27,970 nt of DNA from Carex sylvatica (Eukaryota > Streptophyta > Magnoliopsida > Poales > Cyperaceae). The stretch spans positions 1 through 27,970 of the forward strand of contig CAXKVR010000624.1 of assembly GCA_964058845.1 (NCBI GenBank), read 5' to 3'. The stretch's first letter is position 1. Each line of letters begins with the position of its first letter. Below the pieces are notes generated by a model. That model made no database searches, had not been told where the DNA came from, and was given only the letters and a program-made list of their open reading frames with translations. A program made the translations under genes and the position numbers. This document shows, piece by piece, positions 1 through 9,677 of this stretch.

Positions 1-799
1 TAGAATTCAGAAGTCCCTAGACCCCAAAAAACTGCAATTTTTTATGGGTTAATCGTAAATTTAATCCCACATTAGTTGCTCAACATAAAGAACCTAACTT
101 CAATCTACCTTATTACTCTAATAGCTTAGCAACAACTATGTCAAAGAAAAAAATTAGAAAACATCAAAACAAGACAAAGTTAGATGAACTATAAGGTAAG
201 AATTGACATACTACGAAAGTGACACCTTACATTACTTTAAAGTGTTGACAATTTCGTTTAATTTTGGAGGGATTAAATTGAAAATGACTGAATGTTCAAC
301 AATTTCATTTATTTATTTCAAAATTACGAAATCCCATCCAATTATCCAAAAGTGTCCAACTTTGATCGACCCAATTTATAACCTTCCGTGATTGAAAAAT
401 CAGAAAGGAGACATATGCCGCATATTCATAATAAGCAAGCACAATACTAAGAATCAAAGAATCATGGTTTTCCAAAAGCCTCGAACAAGAAACGGTACGA
501 CGCCATTAAAACATCACAGAAATGAGAAAACCCATGCCATAGGGAACTAATAGTTTATATTAGAAAATTCAGGGACCAAACTGAAATAAGTTTTAGAAAA
601 ACAACATTTAATAAGAAAGCACCGGAAGCACGATGCCTTTATCAGGTTTATTAGCAGCCACGATTGTCATCTCCCAAACTAACTTGTCATAATAAAACCC
701 TTAGGGATCAAACTGAAAAAAGCTGTCGTAAAATAAAAACTGAAATGAATAAAGAAACCAACATAAGAAAGAAAGGCTACAGAGGAAATGGAAACGAAC
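1..799. other. Left-edge region, probably GDSL intron 1 (minus strand)
   Basis: No exon could be recognised here on either strand. On the minus strand this stretch follows the donor at the end of the GDSL esterase first exon, so it would be intron 1 if the gene continues to the left. I looked on the minus strand for the usual second-exon features of the family (a leucine/proline-rich stretch followed by a G-x-N-F-A block) and did not see them. The sequence is AT-rich with no clear repeat structure. Confidence 0.4.
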
Positions 800-1037
800 C
801 GATGAAGTCAACGATGACCCGACCGTCGCTGAACCGGCCTGTAGGACGGCCGAAGAAGCTCTGTCCGTACGGGAGCTGAGCCACCGGATCAGGCTGGCCT
901 CTGATCGAATGAAGGAAGTTTCCCGTATCCGTAAGAGAATCGCCGAATGCGAAGAGGCGCGTGAAGCATCCCGACGCGAGAGAAGGAAGGAAGATGAGAC
1001 AGAGAGAGATGAGAGAGGCGAGAGGAGATGTCGCCAT
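800..1037 (-). CDS. GDSL esterase/lipase, first exon only
   Basis: Plant GDSL esterases/lipases are secreted serine hydrolases acting on acyl esters. The frame starts at the ATG at 1037 (in good context, and directly preceding a signal peptide) and runs 79 codons plus one base. Residues 1-22 form a hydrophobic signal peptide (MATSPLASLISLCLIFLPSL). Residues 29-40, LFAFGDSLTDTGN-like, are block I with the nucleophile Ser34. Residues 56-79 carry the conserved PYGQSFFGRPTGRFSDGR block ending in VIVDFI. The reading frame hits a stop soon after, and a GT donor at 799-798 in phase 1 matches the usual first intron of this family. Family members are about 350-390 residues over five exons, so only about a fifth is present. 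The later exons carrying the catalytic Asp and His are not found in the remaining 800 bases, so they lie outside the window or are lost. The class is sure; whether the gene is intact is not. Confidence 0.88.
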
Positions 1038-1137
1038 GGGAGAATGGGAGAGAAGAGGGGAGGGTTTGAAAAGGTGCGCAGCTTTTGAGGCGCACACACG
1101 AGATTCCTTCCCGTTGGAAGAGGTGGGGTTATTGTGT

Positions 1138-1147
1138 TTTATGTATG
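1138..1147 (-). promoter_or_regulatory. Possible TATA box of the GDSL gene
   Basis: Read on the minus strand, this AT-rich stretch gives CATAAAAC about 100 bases upstream of the GDSL start codon, a distance that suits a TATA element plus a 5' leader of about 70-80 bases. It is a weak, position-based call with no expression evidence. Confidence 0.25.
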
Positions 1148-1349
1148 GAACAGCAAATGCCGTGTCAAGTTTAGATCTTGGACGGACCCACCCAAAAATT
1201 CCCTTTAGCTTGTCGGACCCACATGTCAATGATTAGCCAGAAATAATAACTTGTAACACATTTTACAGAAGATCCCGAGTTCTGAGGTGATAATAATATG
1301 GAAATTGGAATGGGAAGTCAACAGCGATAATAACCCATCGGAGGAGAGA

Positions 1350-2039
1350 TAGGAGTAGGTCCGATGGGCATTGGACATACTTTTAAGTTTAATTATCTCT
1401 ATCACCGTATGATTAGCTTTAAGATCTGTGCACGCGGAAATTGATAAAAACTCATACAGATTTTAATACGGAGCGCACGATTATTGATGCAATTGGATGG
1501 TCAGATCACCCATCGAACCAAAGTAGGTCCAATGGGCATCGGCAGAGTGGGAAAAATGGCACGCCGGAGCCGATTCCGTCACGGAACGGCATGGCACGGA
1601 TGTTAGATACGTGCCGTGTCTCGCGTGTCGCGTGCCGTGACCATTCGCGTGCCGTGACCAATTGTTAGCAAAGAAGACACGGCATGGCACGGCACGGAAA
1701 TTACCTTCGTCACGGCACGGCACGGCACGGAACACAGCACGGCACGAAACACGGCACGGCACGGAACGGGAGAAGGTAGGAGACTAGGAGCACCGATTTG
1801 GTCACGGCACGACTTGATCACGGCACGCGAGTCACGGTACGACTTGGTCACAGCACGACTTGGTAACGGCACGCGAGTCACGGCGTGACTCGCGTGCTGT
1901 GACCATTCGCGTGCCGTGACCACCCCTCATAATTTTGGTCACGGCACGGCACAGTACGTGACCAAAGTCACAGCGTGTTAGTCACGGCACAGCACGGCAC
2001 GGCACGTTTTTTCCACACTAGGCATCGGACCTACTCCTA
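1350..2039. mobile_element. Possible transposon with 17-bp inverted ends enclosing the satellite patch
   Basis: A perfect 17-bp inverted repeat, TAGGAGTAGGTCCGATG at 1350-1366 and its reverse complement at 2023-2039, encloses a 690-bp unit. A third, slightly diverged copy of this motif lies at about 1523-1543 in the same orientation as the left end. Between them lies the GTGCCGTGAC-type repeat patch. I could not find a clean target-site duplication (similar but unequal ATCGGAGGA stretches flank both ends), so the boundaries and class are uncertain. It could equally be a composite of satellite-linked repeats. Confidence 0.4.
1553..2016. repeat. GTGCCGTGAC/GTCACGGCAC degenerate tandem satellite
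   Basis: The patch is built of variants of a roughly 10-bp word, CACGGCACGG or its complement, joined into longer blocks such as GTCACGGCACGACTTG. It is far richer in G+C and CpG than its surroundings. The orientation of the word flips within the patch, creating hairpins: 13-bp perfect arms at 1869-1881 and 1885-1897 surround a 3-base loop. Open reading frames crossing the patch are rich in C, R, V, P and A only because of the repeat and are not genes. Confidence 0.85.
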
Positions 2040-2897
2040 AGTGATCGGAGGAAGACATTTATCCATGTGCCTTTCTTATTGGATTAGAAGAATATATTCC
2101 TTCCTGTATTAGGTGATCCGAATCATCCGATTGTTTATATATAACAATACATGTTTTTATTACATACTATTTAATTATAGCGTGTTACTCATGCCTAATA
2201 TGTTTTTTTTTTTATAATTTAAAGAGTTATAAATTAGTTGTTACATAAAATTAGATAAATAATTTCTTAAAAAGCATTCAGCTGTAAACAAACTAAAAAT
2301 GTACAGTGGTATGTGTATTCTATGGATATAATTTTAGTCATCCTTGCTTGATGAAAATGATAGGAGCCTAGTGATAGTTTTCTCTCTGCGCATAGTTGTT
2401 CTGCTGACAGACATTATCATATAAGACATTGAATCAAACCAGATCGAGAACAATGTATTATGTTAAAAAAAATAATGTATTATGGAATATGGTTTAAGAC
2501 ACGAATTTTTTTTTTGAATAGTAGAATAATAAAGCTCTTCTAATAATATTTAGAATATAAATGTGGAGTAAATTTTTATGATTGTTTCGTTAAAATTAGT
2601 AAACTAAGTAACTAACATATCATAAAAAAATATTAGGCAACAATCAATCTACATTAGATGCCTCTAATTAATTAGTAATGCTTTTAGTAACTAGAAAGAT
2701 TGAACTCTTAATAACTATCTCCACAAATAAACATCATGTAAATTTAAGGACCAAATAAATATCTTTAGAAAAAAAAATACATAAAAGGGCAACTTTAGCA
2801 TATGTCCATATTAATGATATATTAATTTAATATTCTTTATGATCATAGTCGGAAAGGATTTAATTAACTACAAAAAATTAGAAATGTATAATGCAAA
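2040..2897. other. AT-rich spacer, nothing recognised
   Basis: The stretch is AT-rich with short homopolymer runs. I see no open frame of note, no terminal inverted repeats and no RNA gene. Confidence 0.5.
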
Positions 2898-2899
2898 CT

Positions 2900-3821
2900 C
2901 AAATTTTATTAATTACCACCTCATTAATTGGGAAGTTAATTAAACACCACTCTACTTAACACAACTCAAAAATTATCACCTACACTCTCTCAGTCAGCTC
3001 ATCAAACCTGACTAGTGTGCACTCTGAGATAGGGGTGCAAACGGATTGGATATTATCCGACCGTATCGACTTCGTATTCAAAAATTTAATACGGATATTC
3101 GATATCAGAATATCCGTGCGGATACGGATACGGATATGATTTTGAATTTTAATTATCTGTATCCGAATAGTAGATATATATTATATAATTTAATATGTAT
3201 TATGAATAAAATTATGTTATTCACTATTATAAAAAATGGATATCCGCATCCGTATCCAGTTAATATCCGATCCGTATCCGTATTTGTATCCGTATCTGAA
3301 AAATAAAAACAGATACAAATATGATTTTACCACTATCCGATCTGTATCCGTATCCGATCCGTTTGCACCCCTACTCTGAGAGAGGGCATCAATTTGATGC
3401 GCAGACTAGAAAAGGGCACCACTTCGTGGCCCCAGCTGAGGGTGCGCACTAGTTTTTTTAATTGCCACGTTTCTCAAAAAAATTGAATCTCACATGCACA
3501 TTTTGGCCGAAATTTTTTGACTAAAATTTGCACTTCATTAAGATCGAATATTTTTGAATTGTCACATTTCTCACTCACTCATTGCCACGTTCAAATGAAA
3601 TAAGAAAAAGATAGTCTATTATATTCTTTAGTCTGATGCCTCAATCTAACTTGAGACAAAAAAGTTATCAGCTAACACATAACTCATTGTACCTGTATCA
3701 ACTAACACAATTGGTGCACCGCCCCCAGTGTGCATACCAGTCAGGTTTGATAACTCTGAAATTCTATAAATTTGGGTGTGTGGTTGATTAATTCTGAATT
3801 AATTGGTAACTAAAAATTTCG
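2900..3821. mobile_element. Old foldback element, host of a nested hAT MITE
   Basis: The left part (about 2900-3025) and right part (about 3720-3821) are diverged inverted copies of one another. For example, ATCAAACCTGACTAGTGTGC near 3000-3020 faces a near-exact reverse complement at about 3729-3752, and the outer CAAATTTTATTAATTACCA pairs with the stretch ending at 3821. The hAT-type MITE at 3030-3373 sits inside and interrupts it. No flanking duplication is still legible, and many mismatches suggest this insertion is old. Confidence 0.5.
3030..3373. mobile_element. hAT-type MITE (344 bp) with 8-bp target duplication
   Basis: The element runs from TAGGGGTG to CACCCCTA, with longer inverted termini TAGGGGTGCAAACGGAT / ATCCGTTTGCACCCCTA. 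It is flanked on both sides by the identical 8-bp CTCTGAGA (3022-3029 and 3374-3381), the size typical of hAT insertions. The interior is full of GGATACGGATA-type words in both orientations and has no transposase, so it is non-autonomous. A second family member is at 18061-18521. Confidence 0.9.
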
Positions 3822-4275
3822 ATCATATAAGTGTGATATATATTAATTTATTTAAAAAAATGCTAATACTTTATTCTTTTAATTTTGAAATCAAATTTGA
3901 GGTTGCCATAAAAATTATACTTCAATATTTTTTATTTTTTTATTTATATCGAAGTTTATTTAACTAGATTGATTGAACTTCCTAAAGGGGATAGGCAGTA
4001 AGCAGACAGGCGAACGGCGAACGCCATGAAAATAATAGTATTTTTTTTAATAACTAACTAATGTTGGTGCCATACGTTTGGGTGTATATTGGGGTACACA
4101 AAAAAAAATTAAATTTCAAAAAATAGTGGGCCTTTTGAGAAGTCGTCGCCTAGCGTGACAACTGACAAGTGAAAGCGCTACCAAGATTTACAAAAAGAAA
4201 ATAACAGGCTTCAAATAAATAAAAAAATAGAAAATAAATAATAGTATTAGGGATCAGCAGGCCCGGCCATGTAGG

Positions 4276-4466
4276 GAATCCGTATCACCCAGTACCTACC
4301 TGAGGTGCAACCTGAAAATCAGGACCGTTCTTTTAGCATGACACAAATCTTAAAGCAGTCCCCTACAGTCACAGCATTTATCGAATTAAGTTTGATCTAA
4401 GTAGAATTAATCTAGACTATTCGTTCTTTTAAATTGCATCTCAGGTACCTGGACCGATACGCACTC
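4276..4466. mobile_element. MULE-type MITE, 191 bp, CGTATC family
   Basis: Identical 9-bp CCATGTAGG flanks the element (4267-4275 and 4467-4475). The inverted ends begin GAATCCGTATCACCC on the left and, in reverse complement, GAGTGCGTATCGGTCC on the right. The arms continue through matching CAGTACCTACCTGAGGTGCAA-like words. It has no coding capacity. It is related in its ends to the element at 13319-13517. Confidence 0.75.
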
Positions 4467-4551
4467 CCATGTAGGAGTATTATTTTGTCTGGACCTGTTC
4501 CACGTCTCTGCTCATTGAGTCATTGGCTTAGATATTATCTACACAGACCTA

Positions 4552-4895
4552 CGGGCGGAACTAGAATTTTCATTAGAGAGACAAAAGAATATTGAATTGA
4601 ATTTAAATAGTTAATTAAGTTTAAATTTATTAACTAATTGAGTACTCAATGAAAAATAATATATAACTTATATTTTCTAATACTTTAACTTATAATTTTA
4701 ATTACCAATCAAAATTCAACAAATTTATTTAAATTTTAACCCTAAATTTAATCCGAATTATAAATCAAACATTCAGAGAGAGGCAAAAAAAATTTCAAGG
4801 AAGAGGACAAAGTTGGTCAGAACTAATAAATCTCCACTAAAACTCAAAATTTAGAAAGACAGTTGTCTCCTCTAAAACCATGTGGGTCCGCCTCT
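4552..4895. mobile_element. Short-TIR MITE, 344 bp, 9-bp target duplication
   Basis: Exact 9-bp ACAGACCTA repeats lie at 4543-4551 and 4896-4904. The enclosed unit starts CGGGCGGAACTAG and ends, in reverse complement, AGAGGCGGACCCAC, sharing a GGCGGA core. The arms are only weakly complementary further in (TCTAATGAAAA-type and TTTAGAAAG-type stretches). The duplication length fits a Mutator-like element; the class is otherwise inferred. Confidence 0.55.
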
Positions 4896-5337
4896 ACAGA
4901 CCTAGTATAATAAAATGTATCAAATTCTACTAATTGGTTGTGCATATAATACTTGTGTATCATCTCTAGAGAGTGGGCAGATCATATCTATGTATTAGAT
5001 AAAAATGAAATTTTCCAAAATATATAACGACTCTGCATTTCTTTTCTTTTCAAGTGGTAACTAAAAAAAAATTCAGAGGACTCAAGAACCAAACAAACTT
5101 CAACGTATTATTCAATGACTTATTCAGTTTTCAGAACCAAACAAATGAATATATGATTATTGTGATAATTCTGCGAATTCTTTTGGATCAAATGATTTTA
5201 TATAAAATTGACTTTTTTTTTAAAAAAAGTGAGGCTATGCTAAGCATATTACATATTACGAATCGATTTGTGCTATGAATTCATATTTTTATTTTAAAAT
5301 TCAAAGGATTTGATCAAAATCGTTAAATAGGATTTTC

Positions 5338-5734
5338 GAGTTTGGCTAGTATGGCATCGGTGTCATTTTAGCCTATATAACACCAACTCCAAAATCTATC
5401 GAATCGACTTCAAACGGTGAATCCAAACCGTTCAAATCTATCTATTTTATTAGTTGTGTGTTACATGCAAAATTTATAATTTTTTGAATTTATTTAGTAT
5501 CAAGTCAAGCGGTCAAATGTGCAAGTTTTTAAGTTGATTTTAATGCATTCATTTTTCAACATTTTTGACCGCTTGATTTGATACTAAAAGAACTAGAAAA
5601 TATAAAATTTTTGCATGTAAACATACCACTCATAAAGTAAATCAGTTTGAACGGTTTGGATTAGTCGTTTGAAGTCTATCCAATCAATTTTGTAATTGGT
5701 GTCATATGACACCAATGTCATACTAGTTGGACTC
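5338..5734. mobile_element. Foldback MITE, 397 bp, CTAGTATGRCAT family
   Basis: The ends are inverted, CTAGTATGGCATCGGTGTCAT (from 5346) facing its near-complement ending at 5726, with GAGT at the extreme edges. The arms stay complementary through TCAAACGGT..CCAAACCGTTC-type words, CATGCAAAATTTATA and AAGCGGTCAAA to a centre near 5540. Flanks are AGGATTTTC (5329-5337) and ATGATTTTC (5735-5743), eight of nine bases alike, consistent with a MULE-type duplication that has drifted. Confidence 0.7.
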
Positions 5735-5956
5735 ATGATTTTCATATAAAAATTTAATTGGAGATCAAATTTTATATTTTTTTAGAATTATTTTTACTAC
5801 TTTTTAGATAAATAAAAAAATAACTAGTTTTAAATGGTCTAATTTTTTTAAATCAAGTAATTTTCTATCTATTTTAAAAATAGTAAAAAAAATTCTAAAA
5901 CATATAAAATTTGATCTACAAGTACATTTTTATATAAATATTATATTGAGTCATTT
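5735..5956. mobile_element. Foldback fragment carrying the shared GATCAAATTTTA core
   Basis: Directly after the previous element, GATCAAATTTTATATTTTTT followed by AGAATTATTTTTACTA (about 5763-5802) faces its inverted copy at about 5880-5920. The same core word occurs in the foldbacks at 9263, 18672 and 19493. No flanking duplication was found, so this may be an independent diverged copy or an extension of its neighbour. Confidence 0.45.
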
Positions 5957-6024
5957 ATATAAATTATTTAAAATTTGAAAATAAAAATACGAGTCAAACG
6001 CGAACGCTCCGTCTCACTTTGTTT

Positions 6025-6240
6025 TAGGGGTGTCAATGGGTACGATACGGGTAGGGTAAAGCCATTTTCATACCCATACTCATTAAGAATTAATCTTATC
6101 CATACCCTACCCATACCCGTTAAGAATTTGTCTTATCCTACCCTACCCATACTTGTTAAAATTAGCGGGTAACGAAACGGTAGTGAGCGAATAACGAATA
6201 ATACAAATATAATTAGCGAATAACGAATGTGCAAGTAAAA
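6025..6240. mobile_element. Truncated hAT-like MITE end
   Basis: TAGGGGTGTCAATGGGTACG at 6025 has the hAT-type terminus seen at 3030 and 18061, followed by GGGTA/TACCC words in both orientations. No CACCCCTA partner is found downstream; the homology fades before the element at 6255. It is probably a fragment. Confidence 0.45.
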
Positions 6241-6254
6241 CCTAAAACTTAGAT

Positions 6255-6575
6255 GAATTTTTTTTATAAACCATAATTAGAAAAAAGATTTTTATGAAAC
6301 TAACGTGATTACTTTTTTTTTTTACAAAAATCATAAGAACTGAAATGTCATTTTTTTTTTTTTGACCGAAATAGTATTTCGGTCCCAGCCGTTTTCACAA
6401 ATTTCGAGAAAAAAATACGTTACCTGAGATCAAATTGTCATTTTGGTAAAAAAAAAAAAAATCTGAAATCAAAATGACACTTTAGTTCTTATGAATTTTG
6501 TAAATAAAAAAAGTAATATTGTTGGTTTTATAAAAATCATTTTTCTAATTATATATGGTTTATACATAAAATTCA
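6255..6575. mobile_element. Foldback MITE, 321 bp, with 9-bp target duplication
   Basis: The 9-bp AACTTAGAT occurs at 6246-6254 and 6576-6584. The unit starts GAATTTTTTTTATAAACC and ends with the complementary GGTTTATACATAAAATTC. The arms (AATTAGAAAAAAGATTTTTAT, AAGAACTGAAATGTCATTTT) pair across most of the length. A perfect 21-bp hairpin with 10-bp arms lies off-centre at 6364-6384. There is no coding sequence. Confidence 0.75.
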
Positions 6576-6753
6576 AACTTAGATAGTGCAGCTCTTTTAG
6601 TCCCTCTCGCTTTTTGTGTGTGGATAGTGTGGTCGAAGGAATTTGGTCTACAAAATTGCTATTTCACTTTCAATCTATTATCTACAATTAATGATAGATT
6701 CTTTTAAACTACAAAGTGACAACGGGAACATCCTTTCTTCTTCTATCTTGACA

Positions 6754-7711
6754 CCGACATTTTTATTTTTACCCAAAAAAAAAATTATTTTATTAAAAAT
6801 AACCAAGATTTAAAAATAATTTTAAAAATATCCAACCCGTGGAATTTTTCCACGGGCCAGAATTTTTTTTTTTTTTTTTTTTACAAAAACAGAAATTTAT
6901 ATTTACTTTTTATTTTTTTATGAAAATATTAGAAATGTTGGATATATTTTTTTGAAAATAGATGGAATACAATACAATTTGATTTATTAGAAAGATTGTA
7001 ACAAATAATCCGATCAATATTTTTCAGGCCGAATTTTTCGCGGCTGTAAGAAAAATTAATATATTTCATTATGTGTTCTTGTAAAAAAATAAAAATGCAT
7101 GAATTCTGAGTTATTGATCCCAGTTCAAAAGTCACTTCTAGGTAATATAGAAATTATTGTGATCCTTCTAGTACATTTAATTTATAAAAAGTTGTATCTA
7201 TTTTGAGAATTTTTTTTTGAATAATAATCATTAAATAACTTAAAGTTTTTATTTTTTTTTAAAATAGATACAACTTTTTATAAATTAAATGTACTAGAAG
7301 GATCACAATAATTTCTATATTACCTAGAAGTGACTTTTGAACCGGGATCAATAACTCAGAATTCATGCATTTTTATTTTTTTACAAGAACACATAATGAA
7401 ATATATTAATTTTTCTTACAGCCGCGAAAAATCTGGCCTGAAAAATATTGATCGGATTATTTGTTACAATCTTTCTAATAAATCAAATTGTATTGTATTC
7501 CATCTATTTTCAAAAAAATATATCCAACATTTCTAATATTTTCATAAAAAAATAAAAAGTAAATATAAATTTCTGTTTTTGTAAAAAAAAAAAAAAAAAA
7601 AATTCTGGCCCGTGGAAAAATTCCACGGGTTGGATATTTTTAAAATTATTTTTAAATCTTGGTTATTTTTAATAAAATAATTTTTTTTTTGGGTAAAAAT
7701 AAAAATGTCGG
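6754..7711. mobile_element. Giant foldback MULE-type element, 958 bp near-perfect palindrome
   Basis: The arms 6754-7204 and 7261-7711 are each 451 bp, inverted and almost identical by eye, around a 56-bp AT-rich spacer. Two mirrored 68-codon frames in the arms differ at only three or so positions. The ends are CCGACATTTTTATTTTT / AAAAATAAAAATGTCGG. Identical 9-bp ATCTTGACA lies at 6745-6753 and 7712-7720, which fits a Mutator-like insertion. There is no transposase. The mirrored open frames are a by-product of the palindrome and I do not regard them as genes. The high arm identity and exact duplication suggest a recent insertion or arm homogenisation. Confidence 0.92.
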
Positions 7712-7796
7712 ATCTTGACATGTTTGAAAAAGCGTTGCACTAGTAATTTTTTTTTTGGAACATATTCATATTTAATTTATATTATCTATTTTAAGA

Positions 7797-8203
7797 TGAT
7801 TCAAATGTCTTTATTTTTTATACTGATTTTTATACTGATGTCATGCTTTTATCTTTAAATTTTTTAATAACTAAAATTTAAAACTTAAAAGTCAAAATAA
7901 AATCGTTCTATATGATCAACATCATTTTATTTATATACATGTAATAAATTATGACATTTTAACTTTGTTTTGATTGTCATTAAGAATTTATAAAAATGTA
8001 CTAATGTTGATAATTTCTACATATTTATTTTTTAACTTATTGATTCACATATAAACAAAACCGACATGCGATAATTTTTTATGAGCACATAGACAAAATA
8101 ACATAGATCACATCTAATGAATTTTTTTTCTTGACATTTAAGATTTAAATTTTGATTTATTAACGTTTTAAAATAGAGGCATGATAGAGGCATTTCAACC
8201 CGA
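7797..8203. mobile_element. Diverged copy of the GAGGCATTTGAACCC MITE
   Basis: The stretch aligns by eye with the element at 20800-21201: shared words include AAATTTTTTAATAACT, AAAACTTAAAAGTCAAAA, GATCAACATCATTTTAT, ATAGATCACATCTAATG and GAGGCATGATAGAGGCATTT. The ends are eroded and no target duplication is legible. The copy is older than the one at 20800. Confidence 0.65.
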
Positions 8204-8224
8204 TTTTTTTATTTATTTCCAAAC

Positions 8225-8421
8225 CCCAACTTTTTTTTTATAAACTCATTTACTATACATATACATATATTATATATACATATACATGTATTATATTATA
8301 TATACATATACATGTATTATATTATATATACATATACATGTATTATATTATATAGACATATACATGTATTATATTATATATACATATATTATAAAAAAAT
8401 GAGTTTATAAAAAAAAAACCC
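8225..8421. repeat. 26-bp AT minisatellite inside a small foldback
   Basis: Four copies of a 26-bp unit built of TATATATACATATACATG plus TATTATAT occupy 8271-8374, with a partial fifth to about 8390. Only a single substitution (TATAGACA) was noticed. The array is enclosed by inverted flanks: TTTTTTTATAAACTCATTTA at about 8233-8252 and AAATGAGTTTATAAAAAAAA at about 8397-8416. A similar flank word recurs at about 9690-9706. Confidence 0.8.
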
Positions 8422-9252
8422 AAACGACGATTATAAACAAAATACCGATTGTTGTATGCCTACCGTTTGTTCGGAGATAATTGGTATTTTATTCTTGTCG
8501 ACATATACCATTTGCTCATAGATAGGCAAACGAACATAATAAATAGTAAATGTATTTTAAAATAATTATATGAATAATTCTTGAATAATCTCTTAGGCTT
8601 TTGACTAAACAAAATACCAATCGTTGTATTTACCGTCGAATGAAAATTTAAACTGCATTTTTGAGACACTAAACGATATTTTTTTTAAAATTATGATGTT
8701 TTGGATATTCGAAGATTTTTTACGGGTGATATTCGGATCCATCTTGTCTCCCCCTTTCCGAAAAGTGGCCATACACGTAAATCCAACTTTTCTAGCCAAA
8801 GTTATGAATGTTTAAAGTTTTTTCAAAAGCTAAACTTTGAAAATTCATAAATAATTGTAAAAAAAATCCAAATAAATTGAAATTTGTGTAAATTCTGTGT
8901 ATTTTTGAATGCTCTACATGTTGGTATAATAACTTTTATAATTTGGTCCATGTATCAGTCGAGACTTGCTGATTTACTAGAAGATGTTAAATTTAATGTT
9001 TTTAGTGCATTGCACTATACCAGTGGCTTTTGCTTAGTGCTTGGCTGCTGAGTTTGAACTTGGTACCATACCAGAGTTCAGTCTAGGGTGCTTTGTGCCA
9101 CTATTGCGTCACTATTACGCCGCTATAGCGCGCTATTTAGAACCTTGTTTTTGGCATACAAGAAAACTTTTTCTTCACAAAATTATTTAAATCAAAATAT
9201 TAAGATCTCTAAAAAAAATAAAATAAATAGAGGTTATATATGTATATATAAT
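8422..9252. other. AT-rich spacer, no gene recognised
   Basis: Short open frames on both strands around 8460-8815 overlap each other and show no family motif. I see no inverted-repeat ends or RNA gene here. Confidence 0.5.
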
Positions 9253-9262
9253 ATAATACATG

Positions 9263-9667
9263 GGAATATGCTAATATGCTATGCGTAGCACAGAGGACCT
9301 CCGTGCAACGGCTCAATATTCAATTTTTTAAAATTCTAATGGTCGATCCGAACCGTTCATCTTGTTCTCCATATTAATATGTGTTTGGATACCAAATTTT
9401 ACATTTTTTGGAATTTTTTTACTATTTTTTTAGATTGATTGAAAATCACTGTTTTCAGCAAATCTGGACCATAAAAAACAGCAATTTTCAATAAATCTAA
9501 AAAAATAGTAAATTTTTTAAAAACAATGTAAAATTTGGTCTCCAAACACATATTAATATGGAGAACAAGATGAACGGTTCGGATCGACCGTTAGGATTTT
9601 GAAAAGTCAAATATTGAGCCGTTGCACGAAGGCCCTCTATGCTACGCGTAGTATGCTAGCAGGTTCC
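9263..9667. mobile_element. Foldback MULE-type MITE, 405 bp, 10-bp target duplication
   Basis: ATAATACATG is repeated at 9253-9262 and 9668-9677. The ends are GGAATATGCTAATATGCTA and, reverse-complemented from the right, GGAACCTGCTAGCATACTA, both followed by a GCGTAGCAYAGAGGRCC-type block. The arms then share GTGCAACGGCTCAATATT, CGATCCGAACCGTTCATCTT and the core ACCAAATTTTACATTTTT around a centre near 9465. No coding capacity. It shares its core, but not its ends, with the elements at 18672 and 19493. Confidence 0.85.
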
Positions 9668-9677
9668 ATAATACATG

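Noticed and set aside
961..1236. Plus-strand frame of 91 codons opposite the GDSL exon
   Set aside because: It is the antisense shadow of the GDSL first exon and its leader.
1481..1923. Two overlapping minus-strand open frames rich in Cys, Arg, Val and Pro
   Set aside because: They are generated by the GTGCCGTGAC repeat read in different frames; there is no domain or codon signal beyond the repeat.
3046..3306. 86-codon frame with repeated Asp-Thr and Val-Ser residues
   Set aside because: It lies wholly inside the hAT MITE and reflects its GGATACGGATA words.
4552..4895. Considered as a solo LTR
   Set aside because: It lacks TG..CA ends, and the 9-bp duplication is too long for an LTR retrotransposon insertion (usually 4-6 bp).
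6929..7536. Two nearly identical 68-residue open frames facing each other
   Set aside because: They are mirror images within the arms of the foldback at 6754. The identity follows from the palindrome, and no family is recognised.
8271..8374. Regular repeats considered as a CRISPR-like array
   Set aside because: The 26-bp units are contiguous with no spacers and are AT minisatellite; the genome is a plant's.
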